Shown in pieces: positions 1 through 7,327 of a stretch of DNA of 20,445 nt. The position numbers and the translations under genes are program-made. Within the stretch, counting starts at the first letter, position 1. The number at the start of each line of letters is the position of its first letter. The notes beneath the pieces were generated by a model that was given only the letters and a program-made list of their open reading frames with translations, did not search any database and was not told where the DNA came from. This stretch comes from JAAYJM01 sp964498585 (GTDB lineage Bacteria; Bacteroidota; Ignavibacteria; Kapaibacteriales; UBA2268), in the NCBI GenBank assembly GCA_964498585.1, contig CAZCHH010000060.1:1-20445 (forward strand). Direction: 5' to 3'.

Positions 1-32
1 CTCTTGAGAGGGGCAGGGGTGTGTTCTTGTTT
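1..32 (+). repeat. Copy of the CTCTTGAGAGGGG-CAGGGGTGTG repeat (uninterrupted)
   Basis: The window opens inside a repeat reading CTCTTGAGAGGGG followed by CAGGGGTGTGTTCTTGT. The same sequence is seen again split in two: its left part at 176-188 and its right part at 472-492, on either side of the element at 189-471. This copy is therefore the empty-site version. The left edge is cut by the window. Confidence 0.7.
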
Positions 33-127
33 GAACTATGATTTATCTGATTTTTATGATTAAGAGATGATTTCCTTTCATAATCATCTTCATCAAATAA
101 ATCACAAAAATCACAGTTCAAAGACAA
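27..127. repeat. Long imperfect palindromic repeat with TTGTNTGAACTATGATTT-like ends
   Basis: The left end (27-44, TTGTTTGAACTATGATTT) matches the reverse complement of the right end (108-127) with few changes, and the sequence between is itself rich in ATGATT/AATCAT words that can pair. The unit could fold into one long imperfect hairpin of about 100 nt. No reading frame is present. It looks like a small non-coding dispersed repeat; no function is visible. Confidence 0.5.
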
Positions 128-188
128 AAGAAAAATAATCAAATCCCTGCGGGATAAAAGAAAATCTTAATTCCCCTCTTGAGAGGGG

Positions 189-471
189 CAGGGCTGATAC
201 GTTCTTTGAAAAGTGTTAGAATTCATAACGATTTTATTCTTTTTACTCCGTAGGAGTAAAATATTGGTAGAAATTGCATCTATTTTTGTTTTACAACTCC
301 GTAGGAGTTGAATATTAATCAAGATGTATTAAATATTTAACTCCTACGGAGTTACAACAATCAATTCGTTATTTTTCTACCAATATTAAATTCCTAACGG
401 AATTTTATAAAAATGAAAATTGTTTCTGAATGTTATAAAAAACAATAATTATAAAGAACGTATCAGCCCTG
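189..471. mobile_element. 283-bp miniature inverted-repeat element (MITE-like), no transposase
   Basis: The ends are a perfect 19-bp inverted repeat: CAGGGCTGATACGTTCTTT at 189-207 and its exact reverse complement at 453-471. Both sides carry GGGG (185-188 and 472-475), which fits a 4-bp target duplication. Joining the flanks with one GGGG recreates the sequence at positions 1-29, so the insertion and an unoccupied copy of its target repeat are both in this window. No coding sequence is inside; movement would need a transposase from elsewhere. Because CAGGG follows GGGG in the target as well, a longer 9-bp duplication (GGGGCAGGG) is possible, but it would make the ends unequal. Confidence 0.75.
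241..405. repeat. Nested CTCCGTAGGAG palindromes inside the MITE
   Basis: Four short palindromes built on the same theme lie inside the element: 245-257 (ACTCC-GTA-GGAGT), 294-310 (CAACTCC-GTA-GGAGTTG), 338-354 (TAACTCC-TAC-GGAGTTA) and a diverged one near 387-404 (AAATTCC-TAAC-GGAATTT). They are arranged symmetrically. The outer pair is bordered by ATATTGGTAG (261-270) and its complement CTACCAATAT (377-386), so the whole interior can fold back on itself in nested stems. Confidence 0.6.
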
Positions 472-494
472 GGGGCAGGGGTGTGTTCTTGTCT

Positions 495-564
495 GAAGCG
501 AAGAATCCAGAAAAATTTCTTTGAACAACTATTCACTGGATTCTTCGCTGGCGCTCAGAATGAC
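495..564. repeat. Type A palindromic repeat (GAAGAATCCAG...CTGGATTCTTC...CAGAATGAC)
   Basis: GCGAAGAATCCAG (498-510) pairs with CTGGATTCTTCGC (537-549), and the unit ends in GCTCAGAATGAC (553-564). This is the same repeat as at 8752-8838, 20220-20300 and 20373-20445. The left GTCATTCTGAG end is missing or replaced by the CTTGTCTGAAG junction at 489-499. A further lone half unit reading GGATTCCTCACTTCGTTT lies near 594-611. Confidence 0.65.
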
Positions 565-627
565 AGAGTATAATTTTCAATTATCAATTAATTGGATTCC
601 TCACTTCGTTTCTCCATAACAATTTAT

Positions 628-1413
628 TTACATTTCTTCACCTTGAACTAAGCCGAGTGCTGCGCCCTGTGCATCTTTAATCACAGCAAAATATCCAACA
701 CCCTGTAAAAACATTTTAGGCATAAGAATATCTCCTTTATATTTATCAGCAGTTTCTAAAGATTTATCTATGTTTGATGTAAAGAAATATGGTAGCCAAT
801 GAGAAGGAACTCCATCTAATTGTGGAGGCATAATATATAATCCGGCACAGATTTCGTCATTAATAAAGAAAGTAGTATATTGACCTTCGCCCATTTGTTC
901 AGTTTTTGATGACCAATTAAATATTTTTTCGTAAAATTGTATTGCTTTTTTGTTATCTCTGCTTGCGTGTTCCATCCATGTAATTGTTCCATGAATATTT
1001 TTATAGCTTGCACCTATATGATTTTTAGCTTGCCAAACACCTAAATAGGCACCTTCCAAATCCTGAATTACTGTAGCAATACCTTCATCCATAGAATTGC
1101 ATGGTTCTGTTATAACTTTTCCATTATTTTCCTTAACAAGTTTAGTCAAATAAAAAACATCATTAGAAGCCACATAAGGCAGCCAATTAGGAGGTAAATT
1201 CATTGCTAATTGTTCTGGGAAAATTCCATAAAGTGCTGCAACATCTTTTCCGTTTAATTTACACAAAGTATAAAAATTGTTTTCAGCTATTGGAATATCA
1301 AAAAAATCCCAACCGAATAATTCATTATAAAATTTTTTTGCATTTTCTGGGTCTGTTGTTGCTAATTCAATCCAACAGAAAGTCCCCGGTTTGTGGGATG
1401 TAAATTCTTTCAT
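628..1413 (-). CDS. Two-domain VOC (glyoxalase/bleomycin-resistance fold) protein
   Basis: A 261-residue protein made of two consecutive vicinal-oxygen-chelate domains, roughly residues 9-128 and 138-260. Each opens with the typical strand pattern: CWIELATTDPENAKKFYNEL in the first and ITWMEHASRDNKKAIQFYEK in the second. Each ends in a strand containing D-x-(E/Q)-GA-x-LG (QDLEGAYLG, KDAQGAALG). The layout resembles actinobacterial 27-kDa antigen Cfp30B-type proteins. VOC proteins bind small molecules or metal at the domain interface, but substrate cannot be read from sequence, and the usual metal His/Glu set is not obvious here. The start is ATG at 1413 with a good AAGAGGA ribosome-binding site 5 nt upstream. 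It stands alone, followed by repeats. Confidence 0.85.
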   Translation of the reverse strand: MKEFTSHKPGTFCWIELATTDPENAKKFYNELFGWDFFDIPIAENNFYTLCKLNGKDVAALYGIFPEQLAMNLPPNWLPYVASNDVFYLTKLVKENNGKVITEPCNSMDEGIATVIQDLEGAYLGVWQAKNHIGASYKNIHGTITWMEHASRDNKKAIQFYEKIFNWSSKTEQMGEGQYTTFFINDEICAGLYIMPPQLDGVPSHWLPYFFTSNIDKSLETADKYKGDILMPKMFLQGVGYFAVIKDAQGAALGLVQGEEM

Positions 1414-1839
1414 ATAATCCTCTTGAATTTTTATTAAAATTGAAAAATATTTAAAGTTTTAGGTTTTTATTATAAGGAATATAATGATTTTATTATATCA
1501 ATTCATTATATCAATTCATTATATTACATTTATCATTACCGTTATTTTGCAATTTAAAGAAATAAAAAATATAGTGAAAGTGTAATATTTAAAGTTCTGT
1601 GTCAGCAATGACTTATGAGATTATTAGCTAATGTTCAGAATAAACCATAATTTCTAAAGTCATCGGATGACTGGCAGTCATCCGATGACTAACCAATTCA
1701 TATATGGTGATTAATAATGAATTTTTAATTCTTAATATTTGAAATCAAGTGCTAATGAAATAATTCATCTGATTACTTGCAGTCGTTGCTTGAATTCTTT
1801 TATAGCTTTATAATTTCTCACTTTTAAAAAAGTTTTATA
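1414..1839. other. Gene-free spacer, AT-rich, with a strong hairpin
   Basis: No plausible gene is present. The spacer holds a two-and-a-half copy direct repeat of TTATATCAATTCA (1493-1525) and the perfect 15-bp hairpin at 1658-1690 described separately. The rest is plain AT-rich sequence that must include the promoter of the VOC gene on the minus strand; no clear promoter match was found. Confidence 0.6.
1658..1690. repeat. Perfect 15-bp inverted repeat (AGTCATCGGATGACT) with GGC loop
   Basis: AGTCATCGGATGACT (1658-1672) is exactly complementary to AGTCATCCGATGACT (1676-1690), with GGC between them. Each arm is itself almost a palindrome. A close relative, AGTCATCTGATGACT, lies at 12818-12832, which suggests a dispersed repeat family rather than a local structure. 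It is not followed by a T-run on either strand, so a simple intrinsic terminator is unlikely, although it lies between two minus-strand genes. Confidence 0.65.
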
Positions 1840-2802
1840 TTAATATAAAACTTCTATTTGTTCGACGTATGTTTTGGATAAAATTCTTTTTCCAATTTTG
1901 CATACAGCCCATGGTAAGTAAATTCCGATTGTAATAATTGTTAGTAAAATTTGTCCCCAAATCAAAAGAAAGTCTTTTTTTGGTTCAATATCATAGCCAA
2001 ATTTATACATTTTATTTTCATAAGCATTAGTTTCAACAGATTTTATAAAATAATCATATATTCTCAAATAAGCCATTGGAAAATAAATACCTAATGTAAT
2101 TATTGACAGAAAGTATTCATAAGCTATTTTTCCAACAGATGGGAAAAAATCAGTATGTAATCTTATATTATATGCCTTAAAAAAAATGTTAATAAGCCAC
2201 TTGTAAACTAAATATGTATATGGAACAGAAATCAAAAATAAAATAGCTTGTTCGAGTACAGAAGAGTATAAAGGTTGAGTTTCTTCGTAATCAATTCCAT
2301 AAATTGATATTTTTAAAATTGTTAAAATAAGATAAGGTAGAAATAAAGATAAGAACATAATACCAAATAGATTTCCACCTTTCCCCTGAAAAGAAAAATA
2401 ATTGTTGTTATAAGATGAATTGTCAATAAAAAATCTGTAAATATTTCTCAAAAACCAAGGGTAATAAATACCTATAGTAATGATAGTAAGGAATGACCCG
2501 AGAAAACAAATACTTAAATATTCTGCAAAGCTGTAATCACATTGAATCGTAATTTCTTTTACAGCAATATTTTGAATAAATTTTTTTGCAAAATAAAATG
2601 AAATTATTGCAATAATAAAAATAATAAAAAAATACATAAACATGGTTAATAATATAACAGAAAGTGTTGTATTGATTGGATAATCCTGAGAATTTGGATT
2701 AATTAATGCAATGATACAAACTGTTATAATTGAAATATACAATAACGACCACGCTGGAAGAAGCTGTTTCCCCCCAAGAAGAAAATTAAAATAGCTTTTC
2801 AT
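1840..2802 (-). CDS. DUF898 / YjgN-like multi-pass membrane protein
   Basis: A 320-residue, strongly hydrophobic protein with about six to seven membrane segments. A motif of the DUF898 (YjgN) family appears three times: TIITIGIYYPWF (about residue 105), SIITLGIYFPMAYLRIYDYF (about 235) and TIITIGIYLPWAV (about 287). In this family the motif marks repeats of paired membrane helices followed by an aromatic and basic stretch. No enzymatic motif is seen and the family's role is not established. The start is ATG at 2802, with the first membrane segment at about residues 17-36. No operon partner is close: 426 bp separate it from the VOC gene and 344 bp from the regulator. Confidence 0.75.
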   Translation of the reverse strand: MKSYFNFLLGGKQLLPAWSLLYISIITVCIIALINPNSQDYPINTTLSVILLTMFMYFFIIFIIAIISFYFAKKFIQNIAVKEITIQCDYSFAEYLSICFLGSFLTIITIGIYYPWFLRNIYRFFIDNSSYNNNYFSFQGKGGNLFGIMFLSLFLPYLILTILKISIYGIDYEETQPLYSSVLEQAILFLISVPYTYLVYKWLINIFFKAYNIRLHTDFFPSVGKIAYEYFLSIITLGIYFPMAYLRIYDYFIKSVETNAYENKMYKFGYDIEPKKDFLLIWGQILLTIITIGIYLPWAVCKIGKRILSKTYVEQIEVLY

Positions 2803-3146
2803 TTTATAATATCAAGTTAGTGAATAATTAGTATATTAGTTTATTTCAAAATATGAATATATTTTATAAAGTAAAATTCGGCCGCAACTGAAAAATATTA
2901 ACATACTTGCTTTATTTATTTTTAATCATTTTAAATAATTTTCAAATTTTGTATTTATAAATTAAAAAAAAATAAGTTCACTACAAAAAACTTTTTAATA
3001 AATTTCAAACTTTAAATAGAAATTTCTTTACTTTTATAATCATTAGTATTATATGCGGGGGCAGAATGACTAATATTCATATCTTATTTTTAAAAGCAAC
3101 TTGGTGTTACTTTCGCAAGAGTTACCCAACTTACCAAAGTTGAAAA
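2803..3146. other. Gene-free AT-rich spacer
   Basis: No credible coding sequence. It contains the imperfect hairpin at 3097-3142 just past the regulator stop codon, and a short GGCAGAATGACTAAT remnant near 3060 that recalls the AATGAC end of the dispersed repeats. The rest is A/T runs upstream of the DUF898 gene. Confidence 0.55.
3097..3142 (-). terminator. Candidate hairpin terminator behind the LuxR-type gene
   Basis: Starting 4 nt after the regulator stop codon, ACCAAAGTTG (3133-3142) pairs with CAACTTGGT (3097-3105), with one bulged base, around a loop that can itself form a small inner stem. On the minus strand it is followed by CTTTTAAAAATAAG, a weak T-run. It could be an intrinsic terminator or another copy of a small palindromic repeat. 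Confidence 0.35.
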
Positions 3147-3941
3147 TTAATCATTTTTCCCTACAATCCATTTTCTTTCTTTTGCTATTGCAACTGCCTC
3201 AGTTGTATTGCTTACTTCTAATTTTTTTATAATGTTTTGGCGGTGAGTATTTATTGTGTTTGTGCTAATAAACAATTTGTCGGAAATCATTTTACTCGAA
3301 TAACCCTGAGAAATCAAATCCAAAATCTCAATTTCCCTATTGCTAATCGGTGCTTTATTTATTAATAAATCTTCATCATCAATAAAATAAAAAAATTCAC
3401 CTGTAGTGTTATTAATCAGTTTAGCTCGGTGTGGATGTGTAACGTCCTGGTCCGGCGACATAGTAATAATGCAAAGGACAAGCCATGCATTGCCGTGCCT
3501 GTCTATTTCAACTACTTTATAATGCTTGATTACACGAACATACTCATCTTTTTTATTCCTAATCCTAAAATCAGAAACTAAAGTGTAATTCATCATTTCT
3601 TCTCTTTTCGTGCTAAATCCCATTCGGGTAAAGTAATTACCGACTCTAAACATAGATAAAATATCGTCCGGATGTATTCTTTCGTCGTAGTTTATTTCAT
3701 TTTCAACAAGCAAATCATCAGCACTAAAACCGAGCATTGCTCCGAATTTGGGTGAAAAAAAGATATGCTTTTTCTTATATAAATCAAAGATTTCATAAGA
3801 GCTACTCTCAATTTCATTCAAATATGAAAGCAAAGAACGATATTTTTCTAAAATTGAATAATCGAGGTCATCTTCAATAAACTTTTGACTTTCAAGAAGT
3901 TCATTGTATTCTTGTGATACTTTTTCTAATTCAGTTTGCAT
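3147..3941 (-). CDS. PAS domain - LuxR-type HTH transcriptional regulator
   Basis: A 264-residue regulator. Residues 1-45 look helical (possible coiled coil), residues 49-160 form a PAS-like fold with FFSPKFGAMLGFSADDL and the typical IHPDD motif (89-93), and residues 198-258 form a LuxR/GerE helix-turn-helix (SNREIEILDLISQGYSSKMI, then recognition helix TNTINTHRQNIIKKL). No receiver domain or DNA-binding partner is fused. This PAS-HTH layout is common in Bacteroidota. It probably senses a small ligand or redox state and binds DNA. The start is ATG at 3941 with GGAGAG just upstream. It is divergent from the TonB-dependent receptor 96 bp away, making that receptor the first candidate target; this is an inference from position. 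Confidence 0.85.
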   Translation of the reverse strand: MQTELEKVSQEYNELLESQKFIEDDLDYSILEKYRSLLSYLNEIESSSYEIFDLYKKKHIFFSPKFGAMLGFSADDLLVENEINYDERIHPDDILSMFRVGNYFTRMGFSTKREEMMNYTLVSDFRIRNKKDEYVRVIKHYKVVEIDRHGNAWLVLCIITMSPDQDVTHPHRAKLINNTTGEFFYFIDDEDLLINKAPISNREIEILDLISQGYSSKMISDKLFISTNTINTHRQNIIKKLEVSNTTEAVAIAKERKWIVGKND

Positions 3942-3972
3942 TTTCTCTCCAAATTTTACTGATTTTTCAGTA

Positions 3973-4003
3973 TTGTATGCCCAAAAATATAGTAATAATT
4001 TTG
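3973..4003 (+). promoter_or_regulatory. Candidate Bacteroidota-type promoter for the TonB-dependent receptor
   Basis: TTG at 3973-3975 and TAATTTTG at 3996-4003 match the Bacteroidota -33 (TTTG/TTG) and -7 (TAnnTTTG) elements, separated by 20 bp. Transcription would begin about 25-30 nt before the ATG at 4038. The site lies in the 96-bp region shared with the divergent regulator gene. In AT-rich DNA such matches arise by chance, so this is tentative. Confidence 0.4.
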
Positions 4004-4037
4004 AAAATAAAAATTATTTATTTCATTATGGTGTTTT

Positions 4038-6284
4038 ATGCTAAAGTATATTGTTTTTCTTGCTTCGTTAATATTTCTTTCAAATAAATTGTCTGCCGAG
4101 GAAGAAATGAAAGGAACTGTTGCCGGTATCGTAATGGACAAAGAAACTAAGAAAGCACTTATGGGAGCAACGATTAGAGTGCTTAATACAAATTTGGGTG
4201 CGATTGCTGATTACAAAGGAGAATTTTTAATAAATGAAATTCCGATTGGCAGGTATCAGATTCAGGCAAGTTTTCTGGGTTATGAAACCGCACTTTTAAC
4301 TGATGTAGTAGTTGTAACCAAGCGCTACACTAATTTAACTTTCGAGATGAAAATGAGTTATGTAAGCGTTGACGAAATTGTTGTGAGTGCAAAAGAAAAT
4401 GCTAATTTAACTGAAATAAGCACAATCAGTAAAACGGAAATAACCAATCAGGAAGTGCGGAATACAGCAGGAGTAAGTGATATTTTTAGACGTCTCCAGT
4501 ATTTGCCCGGCGTAAGTGCTGCCGGCGACCAATCTTCTTCGCCTATTATCCGCGGCGGCAATCCGGACGAAAATCTTACATTAATCGAAAATATTGAAGT
4601 TACAAGTCCATATCACTTTTCTTCAATGAACTCTGAAATGGCTGGCAGTTTTAGTATTTTAGACCCAAAACTTATTGATAAAGTAAATATTTCAACAGGT
4701 GGCTTCAGTTCTCAATTTGGCGATAAACTTTCTTCTGTTATTAAAATCAATTTGATGAAACCAAATAAAAACCAGTATGAAGGAGATATTGCTCTTGGTT
4801 TTTCGGGTATTGGTGGCTATTTGACTGGTCCTATAAGCAAGGATTTTTCATTTTTATTTGCTGCGAGAAGAGGTATTTTGGAATATATGATGAAAATGAT
4901 GGATGAAAAATTTATTCCTACAACAAACGATTTTCATTTGAAATGCAATTATGATATTTCAGAAAGCCACTTAATTTCATTTTATGGACTTTATGCCCAA
5001 GATGAAATTTCCGGCTCGCACTCTGATGAAATATACGGCGATAGGAATATTTACTCGCTGATATCAAAAAATCAGACAACTTTCGGCGTTAACTGGAACT
5101 GGCTAATAAGTGAAAGCAGTTACTTGCTTACTACTCCATATTTTAATTACAGCAATTGGGAACTAATAAATGGACCAGAATGGAACAAGGAAAAGCAAGG
5201 GCAAATCAATTTTGAAAAGTATGCCGGACTCAAAACAGAATATTTCCTTCGTTTAAATAATTTGCACAGAATTACTCTCGGCGCAGAATACCGCCTGATT
5301 TTCCCGGAATACAGCCAATTTGACGGACTTGACACTACTTTTGATGGAAAAATTTCTGAAGCATATAGCATTAATTATAATCCAAAATCTTCCTCTAAAA
5401 TCTCATCATTTGTTCAATATGCTGTTTCTCCTTTCAATTGGTTCGATTTTCAAACAGGGCTGCGTGCCGATTATTTTGCCTTTATTGATAGAATTGTCGT
5501 TAGTCCAAGAATAGCAATGAGTTTTAAGCTATATGAAAATCTTTCATTAAACTTATCTTCTGGCTTGTTTTATCAATTTCCAGAATATTACAGGATTTTC
5601 ATAGCTGATGAAAATAAATCTCTTTTACCTCAAAAAGCATTGCATTACGTAGCTGGAATAGAAACAGCTCTTCCTTTTGGTTTTCAAACAAAGATAGAGG
5701 TTTTTTACAAAGATTATTCTAATCTTGCGGTTGCTCCTAACGATACAAGTAAAATATTAAAAAGCACAGGAACCGGCTATGTTTATGGAACAGAAATCAG
5801 TTTTTCAAAGAGAATGACTAATAATTTCTATATGAATTTGAATTATTCTTATTCTGTTTCCAAAAGAAAGGACGAGGGCGGAAAAGCACTTTATAACTCA
5901 AATTACGATAAAACGCATCAATTAAATTTGATTTGCAATTATAAAATAAGCGACTGGTGGGAGCTTAGTTTCACAGCGAGCTATGCAACTGGAATGCCAT
6001 ATACTCCATTGGATTTGGCAACGAGGAGATATGAAAATGGGGTTTGGTATGTGGACAAAGCAGAAAAAAACAGCGGACGTTATCCAGACTATTTTAGAGT
6101 TGATGCCCGAATTGACAGAAGATTTGTTTTCCAAAACTGGAATTTGCGTTTATATTTTGAAATATGGAATTTGACGAATCATAATAATATATTTGAGTAT
6201 AATTATCATAATAATTTTAGCGAAAAAAAGAGTGAATGTCTTTTCCCGTTTATGCCAATGATTGGGATAGCAGCGGAACTGTAA
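4038..6284 (+). CDS. TonB-dependent outer-membrane receptor with carboxypeptidase-regulatory-like domain
   Basis: A 748-residue outer-membrane transporter. It starts with a signal peptide (MLKYIVFLASLIFLSNKLSA, cleavage before EEE). A carboxypeptidase-regulatory-like domain follows at about residues 27-108 (GTVAGIVMDKETKKALMGAT through GYETALLTDVVVV), then a plug domain at about 120-240 (ISKTEITNQEVRNTAGVSDI, RRLQYLPGVSAAGD, IIRGGNPDENL). A beta-barrel runs to the C terminus, which ends in an amphipathic strand (FPFMPMIGIAAEL). Length is typical of short SusC/FepA-like receptors. It imports a large or scarce substrate using TonB energy; no SusD-like partner or substrate enzyme lies next to it, so the ligand is unknown. 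The divergent PAS-LuxR gene may control it. Confidence 0.92.
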   Translation: MLKYIVFLASLIFLSNKLSAEEEMKGTVAGIVMDKETKKALMGATIRVLNTNLGAIADYKGEFLINEIPIGRYQIQASFLGYETALLTDVVVVTKRYTNLTFEMKMSYVSVDEIVVSAKENANLTEISTISKTEITNQEVRNTAGVSDIFRRLQYLPGVSAAGDQSSSPIIRGGNPDENLTLIENIEVTSPYHFSSMNSEMAGSFSILDPKLIDKVNISTGGFSSQFGDKLSSVIKINLMKPNKNQYEGDIALGFSGIGGYLTGPISKDFSFLFAARRGILEYMMKMMDEKFIPTTNDFHLKCNYDISESHLISFYGLYAQDEISGSHSDEIYGDRNIYSLISKNQTTFGVNWNWLISESSYLLTTPYFNYSNWELINGPEWNKEKQGQINFEKYAGLKTEYFLRLNNLHRITLGAEYRLIFPEYSQFDGLDTTFDGKISEAYSINYNPKSSSKISSFVQYAVSPFNWFDFQTGLRADYFAFIDRIVVSPRIAMSFKLYENLSLNLSSGLFYQFPEYYRIFIADENKSLLPQKALHYVAGIETALPFGFQTKIEVFYKDYSNLAVAPNDTSKILKSTGTGYVYGTEISFSKRMTNNFYMNLNYSYSVSKRKDEGGKALYNSNYDKTHQLNLICNYKISDWWELSFTASYATGMPYTPLDLATRRYENGVWYVDKAEKNSGRYPDYFRVDARIDRRFVFQNWNLRLYFEIWNLTNHNNIFEYNYHNNFSEKKSECLFPFMPMIGIAAEL

Positions 6285-6316
6285 TACAAAGTTACATTCA
6301 AAGATACATTTACAGT

Positions 6317-6409
6317 GTCATTCTGAAGGATGTCAGAATCCATCTTATTATTTTTTAGTCGCTATTCGATATTAGCTATTTCACTGATGCATTTGGGCTT
6401 GCCCAAACC
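6317..6409 (+). repeat. Type C repeat, shorter copy
   Basis: The sequence from GTCATTCTGAAGGATGTC (6317) through ATTAGCTATTTCACTGATGC to GGGCTTGCCCAAACCAAA matches the reverse complement of 8529-8680 over about 90 bp. The two copies therefore lie in opposite orientation. This copy lacks the distal part with the CAAGTGAGC hairpin. It fills the 131-bp gap between the convergent receptor and epimerase genes, ending about 7 bp before the epimerase stop. Confidence 0.7.
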
Positions 6410-6415
6410 AAATTC

Positions 6416-7327
6416 TTATTTCAAAAAATCTTCTAAAGCAACTTCAACATTTAAGTAAGTGAATTTGAAATTCTTTTCTATAGCGACTTTGGGAACTGCA
6501 CGGGTGCTTCCCAAAACAATAGCTGCTTGCTCGCCAAGCATCAATTTCAATGCAAATTCCGGCACATTCCCAATAACGGCTTTTTTTAGTATTTTTCCGA
6601 TAGATTTAGTTAACTGACTCATCTGAACTGCGTTTGGTGCAACGCAATTCACTTTCCCTCTAATTTTTTCATTTTCTACAGACCAAACAAACAAATTCAC
6701 TAAATCTGCAATATGAATCCAGGGAACCCATTGCTTCCCATTTCCCGGAACGCTTGAAAAACCTACTTTGAATGGCTTTATCATTTGTGGCAAAGCACCT
6801 TCGTTTTTGTCTAAAACAACTCCAATTCTTGGAATTACTGTTCTACAAAGATGTTCTGCTCCGAAAGCTGCTTTTTCCCATTCAAGACAAACATTTGCAA
6901 GAAAATCACTGCCCGGCTTTGCTTCTTCAGTTAAAATTTCATCTGCTCGGCTTCCGTAGTATCCAACAGCCGATGCAGATATAAAGCATTTAGGCGCCGT
7001 TTTCATTTTCTTTATTGCATTAACAATTAGGTTTGTGCTTTGTATTCTGCTTTCAAGAATTAATTTTTTATATTCCTTTGTCCATTTAGAGCCGGCTATG
7101 GAGGCACCTGCAAGATTTACGATTGCTTCAGAATTGCTGCCGATTTCGAGCAATTCTTCAGTGTTTTTTTCAGAAAACTCTATACATTTTGGGAATGGTT
7201 CATCAAAGGAATATTTTTTATTTTTATCTCTTGTTAGTATAAAAACAGAAAAGCCCTTTTGCTGAAGGGCTTTTGTAAGTTTTTTACCAATGAAACCAGT
7301 TCCACCGCTGATTAAGACGTTTTTCAT
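6416..7327 (-). CDS. TIGR01777-family NAD(P)-dependent epimerase (SDR39U1/YfcH-like)
   Basis: A 303-residue atypical short-chain dehydrogenase. The N-terminal Rossmann motif GGTGFIG is at residues 8-14; NLAGASIAGSKWT and the active-site region SASAVGYYG follow. The C terminus (about 248-300: IGNVPEFALKLMLGEQAAIV, then STRAVPKVAIEKNFKF) matches the DUF1731 tail that defines this family. The related E. coli YfcH and human SDR39U1 lack a firmly known substrate. Its ATG overlaps the stop of the upstream moxR gene as ATGA, so the two are almost certainly co-transcribed and translationally coupled. The stop lies directly beside the inverted repeat at 6317-6409. Confidence 0.9.
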   Translation of the reverse strand: MKNVLISGGTGFIGKKLTKALQQKGFSVFILTRDKNKKYSFDEPFPKCIEFSEKNTEELLEIGSNSEAIVNLAGASIAGSKWTKEYKKLILESRIQSTNLIVNAIKKMKTAPKCFISASAVGYYGSRADEILTEEAKPGSDFLANVCLEWEKAAFGAEHLCRTVIPRIGVVLDKNEGALPQMIKPFKVGFSSVPGNGKQWVPWIHIADLVNLFVWSVENEKIRGKVNCVAPNAVQMSQLTKSIGKILKKAVIGNVPEFALKLMLGEQAAIVLGSTRAVPKVAIEKNFKFTYLNVEVALEDFLK

